In this document: positions 9,967 to 19,290 of the stretch, piece after piece
How the letters are laid out: each line of letters begins with the position of its first letter
Numbering within the stretch: the first letter of the stretch is position 1
From: Candidatus Uabimicrobium amorphum
Lineage (GTDB): Bacteria > Planctomycetota > Uabimicrobiia > Uabimicrobiales > Uabimicrobiaceae
Length of the DNA stretch: 64,000 nucleotides
Assembly (NCBI RefSeq): GCF_009002475.1
Contig: NZ_AP019860.1
Location: 3,658,001-3,722,000, forward strand
Reading direction: 5' to 3'
Translations under genes and position numbers: made by a program
The notes under the pieces: model-generated
What the model was told of the DNA's origin: nothing
The model's input: only the letters and a program-made list of their open reading frames with translations
The model's database searches: none

Positions 9967-10892
9967 TGTACGCCATTGAGGTAGAAAATTTACACAAAAA
10001 GTATCGGCAAATTTTACAAGGTGAGATTCATGCACTCAAAGGGGTTTCCCTACAAGTAAAACCAGGGGAAGTTTTCGGTATCCTAGGACCAAATGGCGCC
10101 GGGAAAACCACCTTGGTGCGTATATTATTGTCGATTATAAAGCCAACCTCGGGCAGTGCGCGGATTTTTGATAGCAAGTATAACGCCACCAATGTCAAAA
10201 CGAAACTTGCTTATCTCGCGGAAAATCACACCTACCCGCGTTATTTGACAGGTGAACAGGTTTTGCAATATTTTGGTTCCTTAAGTGGTGTCCACGGAAA
10301 AAAATTGCGCGACAAAATAGACGAGACTCTCGAACTCGTCGGAATGACAAAATGGCGCAAGACAAAGGTAAAAAAATATTCCAAAGGTATGACACAACGC
10401 ATTGGTTTAGCACAAACCCTTATTAATGATAGTGAACTACTTTTTTTGGATGAGCCCACGGACGGTATAGATGCACTGGGAAGAAAAGAGATTCGCGATT
10501 TACTTCTCAAACTAAAAGAGCAAGGAAAAACTATCTTTTTAAATTCGCATCTTTTGAGTGAAGTAGAACAAATATGCGATCAAATTGTCATTATGAACAA
10601 AGGGGAAATCATCCGTCGTGGAACCATTGACTCATTGGTCGCCAAGCGCAACGCTTACAAAATAGACGTTGTTGGTGCAACAGAAACCAGTGTTGCCTCC
10701 CTCAAAGAAAAAGTGCAAAGCATTGCATCCGTGGACAATCAAATCCACGTCACGGTAAAAGAAGTTGAGGAACTCGATTTGATCATTGATACTTTACGTA
10801 GTAACAGCGTATCAATCCGCAGTATTATACCAGATCGCCAAAGTTTAGAAGATTATTTTGTCGATGTCATTGGAAAGGATGGTGACAAGTGA
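9966..10892 (+). CDS. ABC transporter ATP-binding protein
   Basis: A 308-residue ATPase with Walker A GPNGAGKTT, signature YSKGMTQRIGLAQ (KGM in place of SGG, common in ABC-2 exporters), Walker B LLFLDEPTDGID and the switch His in NSHLLSEVEQ. A C-terminal extension of roughly 80 residues after position 225 is typical of NatA/CcmA-type exporter ATPases. It starts on the stop codon of the STAND protein and its own stop overlaps the GTG of the permease gene by 4 bases, so the three form one coupled unit. The transported substrate is unknown. Confidence 0.92.
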   Translation: MYAIEVENLHKKYRQILQGEIHALKGVSLQVKPGEVFGILGPNGAGKTTLVRILLSIIKPTSGSARIFDSKYNATNVKTKLAYLAENHTYPRYLTGEQVLQYFGSLSGVHGKKLRDKIDETLELVGMTKWRKTKVKKYSKGMTQRIGLAQTLINDSELLFLDEPTDGIDALGRKEIRDLLLKLKEQGKTIFLNSHLLSEVEQICDQIVIMNKGEIIRRGTIDSLVAKRNAYKIDVVGATETSVASLKEKVQSIASVDNQIHVTVKEVEELDLIIDTLRSNSVSIRSIIPDRQSLEDYFVDVIGKDGDK

Positions 10893-11701
10893 AATTCCTT
10901 GCCATATTCATAGATACCTTCCGCGAGATTCGCGATAAAAAAATGGTGATCGCTTTTGGTATTATTACTGCGATGTTTGCCGGCACCTATCTATTTGCCA
11001 TTAGTGTGACAAAATTAGACAACGGCAAAGTGGAAGTTTCTTCCTTTGCTGGTAAAAGTGCCATAGATGGCGTCAAGTTTGTCGAACAACAAATGGTACT
11101 TTTTTCGCAAATTATAGGCGGAACTTTGATTTTTTTATTTATCATTGCCTTTGCCTTTGTGATGGCAAACTTACTAAAACCTGGAACTCTAGATTTGCAC
11201 TTGAGTAAGCCTTTATGGCGTTCACAATTACTGTTATATAAGTTTTTTGCATGTACATTAAGTGTTTTCGTCCTAATGTTGGTGATGGGAGGAACACTAT
11301 GGGGTATTCTGTCATTTAAAGCGGGTGTCATTACATTCCAACCTTTTCTATCCATTGTGATGATACCACTTGTTTTTGCCATTGCCTTTTCGTTAATCGT
11401 CTTTTGTTGCGTTTTTACACGTGGAGCAGGCGCTGGTATCTCCGCTTACTTAGTATATGCATATCTACTTGAGACAGTGCTACAAAGCAGAGAATTCATC
11501 AAACACCAGATAGGCAATGATACATTCTCTTTCATTATGGATATGTCATATCACATACTGCCAAAAATTCGGGAGTGTATGGCTATTTTTATACAATTAA
11601 ACGTAAGTAATGTCGACTGGTACCCATTGACGTCATCTCTTATTTTCATGGTGGTTACTCTTGCCATAAGTTGTGTTATTTTTGAAAGTAAGGATTACTA
11701 A
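10889..11701 (+). CDS. ABC-2 type transporter permease
   Basis: A 270-residue membrane protein with about six hydrophobic segments, including VIAFGIITAMFAGTYLFAI near the N-terminus, LIFLFIIAFAFVMANLL, VFVLMLVMGGTLWGIL and a last segment before the C-terminus. The start is GTG, overlapping the ATPase stop in a GTGA arrangement, which fixes both frames. The layout resembles ABC-2 permeases of the NatB/Gld class that pair with a single ATPase. The segment LKPGTLDLHLSKPLWRSQLL is the conserved cytoplasmic coupling region seen in that class. Substrate unknown. Confidence 0.85.
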   Translation: MKFLAIFIDTFREIRDKKMVIAFGIITAMFAGTYLFAISVTKLDNGKVEVSSFAGKSAIDGVKFVEQQMVLFSQIIGGTLIFLFIIAFAFVMANLLKPGTLDLHLSKPLWRSQLLLYKFFACTLSVFVLMLVMGGTLWGILSFKAGVITFQPFLSIVMIPLVFAIAFSLIVFCCVFTRGAGAGISAYLVYAYLLETVLQSREFIKHQIGNDTFSFIMDMSYHILPKIRECMAIFIQLNVSNVDWYPLTSSLIFMVVTLAISCVIFESKDY

Positions 11702-11702
11702 C

Positions 11703-12935
11703 ATGACTCCAGAAGAAAAACTGCAAAGTGTTTTCATGAGTGTTGTGGCGCGCATTTTGCCACAAACACTTATTCAAGAAAATCTAAAAATAAAAAACGA
11801 CACCTTGCATATTGGAAAAAATCAGTTAACTTTGCCACCCAAAATTCACATTTTTGGCAGCGGCAAGGCCGCAACAACTATGGCCAAAGCTGTTTGTGAC
11901 CTAATACCTTCGCGCATAGCTGGCGGCGTTGTCGTGAGTAATATGCACAGCGAATCCATCCGCGACATCGAGGTGATCGAAAGTTCTCATCCTCTTCCCA
12001 CACAAAAAAGCGTTGATGCAGGTAACACTCTATTCGAAAAAATGGCAGCATTGTCCCAAAACGACTTTTTTATTTATTTACTTTCGGGAGGAACTTCAGC
12101 CCTATTAGAGAAGCTGCCTCCTGGTGTGTCTCTACAAGACATGCAGGAAATAACACAGCAACTTTTACAAAAAGGTGCGGACATCACACAACTCAATAGT
12201 GTTCGCAAACAAATGTCGGCCATCAAGGGAGGAAAATTAGCACAAGCGTTGACCGCACCAGGAATTGTCCTCGTAATTTCGGATGTGATTGGTGACGACC
12301 TTGCGGTGATTGGTTCGGGACCTCTTTACCACCAGCCTTACACCGACGCTCAACACATACTTGACTCTTATGACATTACTTATACCTTACCCAAAAGTTC
12401 AGTGTGTCGCGCAGCGAACAATGTTCCACATTTTGTTATAGGTAATAACTCGATTGCCCTACAATACGCACGAGAGGCATGGCAAAAGTACGGTATTGAC
12501 GCACATATCATGACTTCCCAAATGCACGGGGAGGCAAAAGAAATCGCAAAATGTATCGTAGCCATTGCCAAAGAAATTCGCGACAAACACCAACCATTTT
12601 CTCCCCCAGTATGTCTTATATTCGGCGGCGAAACAACAGTCAACGTCCAAGGCAAAGGCCGTGGTGGGCGCAATCAGGAACTGGCTCTCGCTAGTTTACA
12701 AGCCCTCGAAGATTGTCAAGGGATCTACATACTAAGCGCTGGAACAGATGGTATCGATGGAAACTCCGATGCCGCGGGTGCAATTGTCAGCAGTAAATTG
12801 TACCATCCTCAGGAAATCAAAACGTACCTAAAAAATAACGACTCGTACTCTTTTTTTCACAAATATGGGGGCTTATTGTCTCCGGGCAAAACCGGGACAA
12901 ATGTAATGGATATGGTCATGGCCTTTATTTTATAA
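11703..12935 (+). CDS. Glycerate 2-kinase (DUF4147/MOFRL family)
   Basis: Residues match the two-domain glycerate kinase family: GSGKAATTMAKAV and GGVVVSN in the first part, SSHPLPTQKSVDAG, then FIYLLSGGTSALLEK and LNSVRKQMSAIKGGKLA, and a C-terminal MOFRL region (GGRNQELALA, SAGTDGIDGNSDAAGA). The enzyme phosphorylates D-glycerate to 2-phosphoglycerate. I chose the ATG at 11703 because AGGA sits 8 bases before it. A longer frame from 11673 would overlap the permease gene and adds residues not typical of the family. It follows the permease by one base and is probably in the same transcript, though a functional link to the transporter is not evident. Confidence 0.9.
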   Translation: MTPEEKLQSVFMSVVARILPQTLIQENLKIKNDTLHIGKNQLTLPPKIHIFGSGKAATTMAKAVCDLIPSRIAGGVVVSNMHSESIRDIEVIESSHPLPTQKSVDAGNTLFEKMAALSQNDFFIYLLSGGTSALLEKLPPGVSLQDMQEITQQLLQKGADITQLNSVRKQMSAIKGGKLAQALTAPGIVLVISDVIGDDLAVIGSGPLYHQPYTDAQHILDSYDITYTLPKSSVCRAANNVPHFVIGNNSIALQYAREAWQKYGIDAHIMTSQMHGEAKEIAKCIVAIAKEIRDKHQPFSPPVCLIFGGETTVNVQGKGRGGRNQELALASLQALEDCQGIYILSAGTDGIDGNSDAAGAIVSSKLYHPQEIKTYLKNNDSYSFFHKYGGLLSPGKTGTNVMDMVMAFIL

Positions 12936-12943
12936 TTTTATTA

Positions 12944-12972
12944 GTTATTTTGTTGTTATGGCATGTTATACT
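12944..12972 (+). promoter_or_regulatory. Candidate promoter for the kinase-FGE gene
   Basis: A good -10 hexamer TATACT (12967-12972) lies in the short gap after the glycerate kinase gene, with a weak -35 (GTTATT, 12944-12949) at 17 bases. Its position inside a longer possible reading frame from 12958 argues that the kinase starts further down, at 13051. Confidence 0.35.
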
Positions 12973-13050
12973 AAAAGTGTCATTATTTCGATTGGTACAC
13001 ATGTGGATACAACCACAAAGATACTACTTGTGCTTAGCTGGGAAATAAAT

Positions 13051-16000
13051 ATGTCGGAAAGCAAAGATTTCGGAAACGTAGCAGTTGAACTAGGGTTTAT
13101 TACGGAAGCAGAACTGCGTAAATATCTCGATTTGCAGCGCTTATTAAAAGAACGAGGTATTGACGAACCTCTAGAAAAAATTCTCGTTCAAGAAGAAGCC
13201 ATTACAAGCCTTGATGCACGAGCAATCGCGCAACAAATCCCTGGAAAAACTTCGAACGCACAACAAAGCTCTACGAGTATCAAAACTCCAATCACAGAGA
13301 AAAGAAAAGCCTCCACAACTCGTCGCGAGGCAATGCAAAACGCCACAACGATCATAACGCCCATCGCAGAGAAAAGGGAATCTCCTACAAATCGTCAGGG
13401 GGAAACCCAAGCATTGGGTAACCAAACCCTGAGCAAATTTGGCCGCTATCAAATACAAAAAGTTCTTGGCCAAGGAGGTGTGGCAACAGTTTATAAAGTA
13501 CATGACCCGCATCTCGACCGCGAAGCAGCTTTAAAAGTTCTCACATTAGGACAAGTTGCCAACCAAACCCAACTACAACGCTTCAGTCTAGAAATAAAAA
13601 CAACGGCGAAGTTACAACATCCCGGTATCGTGACTATTTACGAAACAGGCGTTGAAAATAAAATACCCTATTTTGTCATGGATTACATCCAAGGCACAAA
13701 TCTAAAACAATATATTTATCGCTATAAGCCAAGTATCCAAGAAGCGATATCCATTATAAAAACAGTGGCCACAGCTATTGGTTATGCCCATAGCCAAGGA
13801 GTAATTCACCGTGATTTAAAACCGGAAAACATCATGATGGATGAAGAAAAAAATCCACGCGTCATGGATTTTGGTCTGGCAAAACTCAAAGATGATGACA
13901 CCGGACTTTCGCGAACGGGTGAAATTTTGGGAACAGTAAAATATATGTCTCCTGAACAGGCGGAAGGTATTAAAGATGTTGATGAACGTACTGATGTATA
14001 TGCGTTGGGGGCGATTTTTTATGAAATACTCGCCAAACAGCCACCTTTCGAAGGAAAATCTTACCTGCAAATCCTCAACCAAGTGATCAACAATCAACCA
14101 CAATCGTTGAGTAAAATCAACCCAGAAATCCCGCGCGATTTAGAGCTAATTTGCTTGAAAGCGTTAAAGAAAAAAGCCGATAATCGCTATCGCAACGCCG
14201 CTAAGTTTGTCGAAGCACTGGAAAATTTTTCCGCAGGCAAAAGTACCGCCACATCAAAAAAAATCACGAAAAGGACCACGCAGAGAGTCATAACAGAACG
14301 GCGAAGGCCCGTAAAAACCACGCAACGCATGGCAATGAAAAGTAGTCGCGTGACACAAAGAATTGCGCTACAGAAAAAAAATAGACGCGATCAAAACCAA
14401 AACCAAATGGTTGCCATTATCGTATTGGCAATACTAGTATTCATACTTCTAATGATATTACTTTCAAGTAATTCAAGCGATAACTACTACTCAGAAGATT
14501 TCAACAACAACTCCAGCAACGCACGCGTTGATTCACAAAAAAACGACTACAAAAAAAATAATTCACAAACAAAAGATAAAAGCGAAAAAACACCACAACA
14601 AACCGCCAAAAAAGAAGTGAATTTGCAGGAAGAAGCAAAAGAGAAGCTAGCCAAAATGCAGATGTTACCCAATGCTTTTGCTATGTGGAACCAACTAAAC
14701 TCTTTTGACGAGAAATACAAAGATACTCCTTCATGGCAAGTAGTGCAGCATCACAAAAGAAATATAGAAAAAGGCTTGTCGCGCGAATTATCCACAGGAT
14801 TGATTTTATTGGAGAGTAATCGTCAAGTTCCCGATAAGTTTTGGCAATCATTCGATGATAACCGGCATATTATCGAGATGATTTCACAACAAAATGTTCA
14901 GATCAAAATTGTCATGAACAAATTATTAACGACACGCGAAAAACTAAATGGCAAAAGAGATACTCCACAGCAAAAAAATTTAACGGACGAAAATAACGCT
15001 GTCAAAAATACGGGAAAAGCCACGGCACTAAACGAAGAGCAACACAATCTTTATTTCCATAGCGTTTTAACAAGACATCTAATAAATTTCCAAAATTTAG
15101 ACGATGTCCTACGCAAAATCCAAGACCCTATTCTGCGCCAACAAGTAAAATTGAGATTTGATGCCTTTGCACAAAGTTCCGTAAATTTACAGAGGGCTCT
15201 CCGCGAAGCATTGAGTGCCATGCAAAAAATTTCTCTTACATTAAAATTTAACCGTCGCGCATCAGGAAAAATTACAAAAATCAAGGCGCGTCAATTTACC
15301 ATACAAACAAAAAAATACAATTACTTAACCATTTCCGCAAACGACATGGTGAAGATATTAGGGAAAAAAGCGACAACATTGGCCAGTATTTTAGCCATAC
15401 ATTTTTTTCATGAAAATGATTTCGCCAAAGCAAAAAAATACTGGGATTTAGCGGATAAAAATACATTAGATTACGATGTGTGGAAACGCAACTTAGCTTA
15501 CTTTCATGAGTTACAAACCAATTTGCAACTCAAGGTACGCTCCACACCAATTATCAGCAAAATAGAACAAACCATTCCTATCGTGGTTAAAAATATTGGT
15601 AAACAAGATCAAAGCGCTGTTACCGTAGCGATTGACAGCCTCGGTGAATTCCGTCGAAAAACCATGGCCGATTTCCCCAAAGAGTCGTCAAAATATGTAG
15701 CATTGCCCTTTACAGTGACGAAAGCCGTCGAGTATCCGGTACGCGTGACGTTATCGATAAAGAAAAAAACAGTAAAATCCGTTAAAATAAAATTAAAAGC
15801 CGAAAGAAAAAAATATGGTTTTTATTCGGATGCTTGGCAAAAATTACATTATCGTCATAATGGTCACGAAATACTCGACATGACTTCGCCATATTGGATG
15901 AAACTATCTGATAGCAAAAAGGAAGATTATGCCAAAACGTATCAAAAATACTACGCAAAATCTTTAGGTAAAAAAGAAACAAAGACCATTTCTATCCAAG

Positions 16001-16683
16001 GAACCAAATTAAACATGGCATTTGTTCCCCCGGGAAGATTTTGGTTAGGATCTTCAGACACAGAACGCGGTAGAAACGTAAAGGAAATACGCCATAAAGT
16101 TGTGATTTCCAAAGCATTCTGGATACAAAAAGAAGAGATGCCACAAATAACATGGCAAAAAATTGCGGCAACGACACCATGGAAGGGTAAAGAATCTGTA
16201 AAAAGCGGGCCTATATACCCGGCAACATACTTGTCATTCAATCGCATAAAATCTGATTTATTAACAAAATTAGGTCAACGTTTTGACATTCCCACCGAAG
16301 CGCAATGGGAATATGCATGCCGTGCAGGTAGCACCACAGCCTTCTATTGGGGCAATTCATACAAAAGAGCTGTGGTGTATTCGTGGAGTAAAAGCAATAG
16401 CAAAAAACACCCTGCGATTGTACGTCGTAAAAGACCAAACAGCTGGGGCCTTTATGACATGTTAGGCAACGTTGCCGAGATATGTCGTGATAGCGTAAGG
16501 AATTACGATACCGAACAACAAATAGATCCTTTTTACAACCCCAGTGGCAATTCACAAAGGATACTACGCGGAGGACATTATGGGCATCAAGCACAACAAT
16601 TGCGTAGTGCCATGAGGCAAAATGTAGACCGCAGCTCATACTCTCACGTGACAGGTATGCGCCTTATTATGTATGAAGAATAA
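13051..16683 (+). CDS. Membrane Ser/Thr protein kinase fused to a formylglycine-generating-enzyme (FGE-sulfatase) domain
   Basis: About 1210 residues. Residues 1-60 form a helical LGF-IT-L-type repeat region also seen in the other kinases here. The Hanks kinase (about 130-400) has LGQGGVATVYK, the AALK lysine, HRDLKPEN (from 253) and DFGLAK, so it looks active. A Thr/Arg-rich stretch with repeated TQR motifs precedes a transmembrane helix (VAIIVLAILVFILLMILL, about 453-470). A long region and an FGE-like domain (about 985-1210: FVPPGRFWLGS, PTEAQWEYACRAG, GLYDMLGNVAE, RILRGGHYG) should lie outside the cytoplasm. The Cys pair of true FGE is not evident, so this is probably a binding domain. 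Start 13051 was preferred to 12958 because conserved sequence begins there. Confidence 0.85.
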   Translation: MSESKDFGNVAVELGFITEAELRKYLDLQRLLKERGIDEPLEKILVQEEAITSLDARAIAQQIPGKTSNAQQSSTSIKTPITEKRKASTTRREAMQNATTIITPIAEKRESPTNRQGETQALGNQTLSKFGRYQIQKVLGQGGVATVYKVHDPHLDREAALKVLTLGQVANQTQLQRFSLEIKTTAKLQHPGIVTIYETGVENKIPYFVMDYIQGTNLKQYIYRYKPSIQEAISIIKTVATAIGYAHSQGVIHRDLKPENIMMDEEKNPRVMDFGLAKLKDDDTGLSRTGEILGTVKYMSPEQAEGIKDVDERTDVYALGAIFYEILAKQPPFEGKSYLQILNQVINNQPQSLSKINPEIPRDLELICLKALKKKADNRYRNAAKFVEALENFSAGKSTATSKKITKRTTQRVITERRRPVKTTQRMAMKSSRVTQRIALQKKNRRDQNQNQMVAIIVLAILVFILLMILLSSNSSDNYYSEDFNNNSSNARVDSQKNDYKKNNSQTKDKSEKTPQQTAKKEVNLQEEAKEKLAKMQMLPNAFAMWNQLNSFDEKYKDTPSWQVVQHHKRNIEKGLSRELSTGLILLESNRQVPDKFWQSFDDNRHIIEMISQQNVQIKIVMNKLLTTREKLNGKRDTPQQKNLTDENNAVKNTGKATALNEEQHNLYFHSVLTRHLINFQNLDDVLRKIQDPILRQQVKLRFDAFAQSSVNLQRALREALSAMQKISLTLKFNRRASGKITKIKARQFTIQTKKYNYLTISANDMVKILGKKATTLASILAIHFFHENDFAKAKKYWDLADKNTLDYDVWKRNLAYFHELQTNLQLKVRSTPIISKIEQTIPIVVKNIGKQDQSAVTVAIDSLGEFRRKTMADFPKESSKYVALPFTVTKAVEYPVRVTLSIKKKTVKSVKIKLKAERKKYGFYSDAWQKLHYRHNGHEILDMTSPYWMKLSDSKKEDYAKTYQKYYAKSLGKKETKTISIQGTKLNMAFVPPGRFWLGSSDTERGRNVKEIRHKVVISKAFWIQKEEMPQITWQKIAATTPWKGKESVKSGPIYPATYLSFNRIKSDLLTKLGQRFDIPTEAQWEYACRAGSTTAFYWGNSYKRAVVYSWSKSNSKKHPAIVRRKRPNSWGLYDMLGNVAEICRDSVRNYDTEQQIDPFYNPSGNSQRILRGGHYGHQAQQLRSAMRQNVDRSSYSHVTGMRLIMYEE

Positions 16684-16695
16684 ACGCCCTATTCT

Positions 16696-16741
16696 AAAAA
16701 AAGCGATGAAACTATACTTTTATAGTCTCATCGCTTTTTTT
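16696..16741 (+). terminator. Rho-independent terminator after the kinase-FGE gene
   Basis: A 21-bp stem with one mismatch (16696-16716 against 16721-16741) and a 4-base loop. The upper stem is GCGATGA..TCATCGC and the right arm ends in a run of seven T. It lies 13 bases past the kinase stop codon. Confidence 0.85.
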
Positions 16742-16768
16742 GGTTGTACCCACGATATGAAATTTACC

Positions 16769-16797
16769 TTGTGCAACCTCAGAGTTTTTAGTATATA
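16769..16797 (+). promoter_or_regulatory. Candidate sigma-70-type promoter for the cNMP/PFK fusion gene
   Basis: TTGTGC (16769-16774), a 17-base spacer and TATATA (16792-16797), lying between the terminator of the previous gene and the ATG at 16858. Spacing and location are right; the hexamers are moderate matches. Confidence 0.45.
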
Positions 16798-16857
16798 TTC
16801 ATCACGGGAAAAATGATGATAAATTTTAGTAACTCATTCATAAATTTAGGATAAAAA

Positions 16858-18378
16858 ATGGCTGAAGAACAAGATTTTTCAAAGGATGATCCTCAGTTAC
16901 AAATTTTTTTACGGCAGTCGCGAATATTTAAAGATGTTCATGATGAAGACTTAACAACCATTATTTCCTTTTTGAAAAAATTTACTTATGACGAAAGTGA
17001 GATTATTTTTTCTCAGGGGGGTTTAGAGGCGGCGATTTACATTATCGAAAAAGGTCGCTGTGCAATTGAAAAAAGTAATCGATGTATCAATATTCTCAAC
17101 TCGGGAGATATATTTGGCGAAGTATCCATGCTTGGCCAGCAACCACATGTAGCCACGGCGCGAGCGATTAAGGAAACCTCCTTGTATGTTCTCCCTGCAG
17201 AAATACTTGTCGAAGAACGTATTTCAGCCCAATCATTAGTGCGAATTTATAAGGAACTAGGCTCTCTTGTCACATCTTACATCCGCGGAGAAGATGCGCT
17301 ATATCAAGAAATTGATGTTCTACTAATCCAGGATGGTGGTTGTTCCCCAGGATATAACTCTGTCACTTCCTTTATTGTGCAATTTTTAGAGCACTACCAA
17401 CGCAGTGTGTTTGTCGCAGCGACAGGTTTTAAATCCCTTGTAGAAGGAGGAGGTGCCGCCAACTTACGCTGCTTGATTTACAACGAACAATTGTATAAAC
17501 AGCTGGAGCATATTCCAGGTGTCATTCACGCCCCGGTATTACGCGAAGAGCGCGGTGCACGCTTTCGCTGTGAACGCTATGAAGGGTTTCGTTTACTAGA
17601 AAACCAGGAAAAAGCAGCAAAGACCATATTAAAGCACAAAACACGTGTTATTGTTGCTGTAGGTGGAAATGGAACTCTTGAAGGTTTAAAGTCTCTTTCG
17701 AAGCTTCTCCCAGGTGATTTGCAATCGTTTTTTATTCCCGCAACTATTGACAGCGATATCTATGGTTCAGAATGCATTGGACAACACGCAGGAGTAGAGA
17801 TGGGGGCAGAAAAAGTACGTTGCTACATGGCAGATGCGCGCACCCACAAACGCTGCTATATTATTGAGATGATGGGAGCGAGAGGAGGGCATCACGCCTT
17901 ACATTCGTGTTTAGGAGCAGGGGCACATCTCGCGGTACTACCAGGCTTTGACTATAATATCCCCAAAATAGCCCACGCCCTTAAAGATCGTGATTACACG
18001 GTCATTGTCGTAGCTGAAGGGTACAAACGCGATTATCGAAAAAACAATAACATCACAGGAAGTGCTGCCGAGTTCTTCTACCAAGAGCTTATGGAGGAGG
18101 GTTTACAAACCAATCAGCGTATCATCTGCGAGTCTTTTTCGCGCGATATCCGTGGTGCGTCGCCAAATAACATGGACATTACTTTAGCACAGCGCTTAGC
18201 ACGTAATTTAACACATTTAATATTGCAAGGAAAAACCTACATGATGCCTGCCGTTTTGTCGGGGAAAGAGTACACTCTTCATTTAGATGAAATACAAACA
18301 GACAACTCTGTATCTGGAGACTTAGTTGCGTTGGCAAATCGTTTGGGAGATCCAGAGTGTATTACGGGTAAATTGTAG
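16858..18378 (+). CDS. Cyclic-nucleotide-binding-like domain fused to a 6-phosphofructokinase-family enzyme
   Basis: Residues about 15-140 form a CRP/cNMP-type beta-roll with the phosphate-cassette motif FGEVSMLGQQPHVATARA. The Arg that normally contacts the cyclic phosphate is His97. Residues 152-506 match phosphofructokinases: IQDGGCSPGYN (PFK GG-aPG-N), VGGNGTLEG (PFK GGDG; Asp is Asn271), PATIDSD (catalytic TIDND region, first Asp kept), and EMMGARGGHHAL with GAGAHLAVLPG. Gly at the residue after Asn is like ATP-type rather than PPi-type PFK. The enzyme would phosphorylate fructose 6-phosphate or a related sugar phosphate; with the Mg-site Asp changed, activity is uncertain. The fusion suggests direct allosteric control by a small ligand. 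The next gene starts 12 bases on. Confidence 0.85.
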   Translation: MAEEQDFSKDDPQLQIFLRQSRIFKDVHDEDLTTIISFLKKFTYDESEIIFSQGGLEAAIYIIEKGRCAIEKSNRCINILNSGDIFGEVSMLGQQPHVATARAIKETSLYVLPAEILVEERISAQSLVRIYKELGSLVTSYIRGEDALYQEIDVLLIQDGGCSPGYNSVTSFIVQFLEHYQRSVFVAATGFKSLVEGGGAANLRCLIYNEQLYKQLEHIPGVIHAPVLREERGARFRCERYEGFRLLENQEKAAKTILKHKTRVIVAVGGNGTLEGLKSLSKLLPGDLQSFFIPATIDSDIYGSECIGQHAGVEMGAEKVRCYMADARTHKRCYIIEMMGARGGHHALHSCLGAGAHLAVLPGFDYNIPKIAHALKDRDYTVIVVAEGYKRDYRKNNNITGSAAEFFYQELMEEGLQTNQRIICESFSRDIRGASPNNMDITLAQRLARNLTHLILQGKTYMMPAVLSGKEYTLHLDEIQTDNSVSGDLVALANRLGDPECITGKL

Positions 18379-18390
18379 ATCGGAGTTGTT

Positions 18391-19290
18391 ATGCAACCTA
18401 TTGATGATGTCGTTTTAAACTTTAGTCCTAATGCTGTTGTGGTAATGAACATCATTCTAGGCATCGTAATGTTTGGGGTTGCACTTGATATGAAGGCCAC
18501 GGATTTCGACAATATCCGTAAATTTCCGCGTTCCGTGGGGATAGGCCTTCTATCTCAATTTTTATTTCTTCCCGCTTTTACATTTCTCCTAATACTGATT
18601 TTAGATCCTATACCGAGTATGGCAATGGGAATGCTACTCGTTGCTGCTTGTCCTGGGGGAAATATTTCCAATTTCCTTACACATTTTGCCAAAGGTAACA
18701 CGGCACTATCCGTATGTATGTCGGCCATATCGACGCTGTGCGCCATATTTATGACCCCTCTAAACTTTACCTTTTGGGGGAGTTACCATCCCGAGGTATC
18801 AAAAATACTCAAGCAAATATCCATTTCTCCTTTGGATATGGCGACCACAATACTTTGCATTCTAGGTTTACCTCTTGTAGCGGGACTATTCATTGCCGAG
18901 AAACGCCCACATCTCGCTTCACGACTCAAAGACCCCATGAAGAAATTTTCCCTCGTGGTATTCATTGGTTTCGTTTTTCTGGCGTTGGTCGCTAACTGGA
19001 ATTCTTTTATTCACTATATCGGCTGGGTGTTCGTTATTGTACTGTTGCATAATTCCACAGCACTTGCGACAGGATATCTAGGAGCTACATTTCTCAACCT
19101 ACCAAATAAAGATCGTAAAGCGATTACCATCGAAGTGGGTATTCAAAACTCGGCATTGGGGCTAACGATCATTTTTACTTTTTTTCAGAAACTAGGCGGA
19201 ATGGCCATTGTTGCCTGCTGGTGGGGCATTTGGCATATTATTGCGGGACTTAGTATTGCATATTATTGGTCGCGAAAGGAAGACGCATGA
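18391..19290 (+). CDS. Bile acid:sodium symporter (BASS/SLC10) family transporter
   Basis: A 299-residue membrane protein with about eight to nine hydrophobic segments. Family motifs include GVALDMKATDF in the first cytoplasmic loop, LLVAACPGGNISNFLTHFAKGNTALSV (the crossover region with the sodium-site signature) and EVGIQNSALGLTI near the C-terminus. Such proteins import organic anions with Na+, though bacterial members often move pantoate or other acids; the substrate is not assignable here. GGAG lies 7-8 bases before the ATG. The stop overlaps the next start (ATGA). Confidence 0.88.
   Translation: MQPIDDVVLNFSPNAVVVMNIILGIVMFGVALDMKATDFDNIRKFPRSVGIGLLSQFLFLPAFTFLLILILDPIPSMAMGMLLVAACPGGNISNFLTHFAKGNTALSVCMSAISTLCAIFMTPLNFTFWGSYHPEVSKILKQISISPLDMATTILCILGLPLVAGLFIAEKRPHLASRLKDPMKKFSLVVFIGFVFLALVANWNSFIHYIGWVFVIVLLHNSTALATGYLGATFLNLPNKDRKAITIEVGIQNSALGLTIIFTFFQKLGGMAIVACWWGIWHIIAGLSIAYYWSRKEDA

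Noticed and set aside
12958..13050. N-terminal extension of the kinase-FGE protein
   Set aside because: A -10 element lies inside it, no ribosome site precedes 12958, and conserved kinase-family N-terminal sequence begins at 13051.
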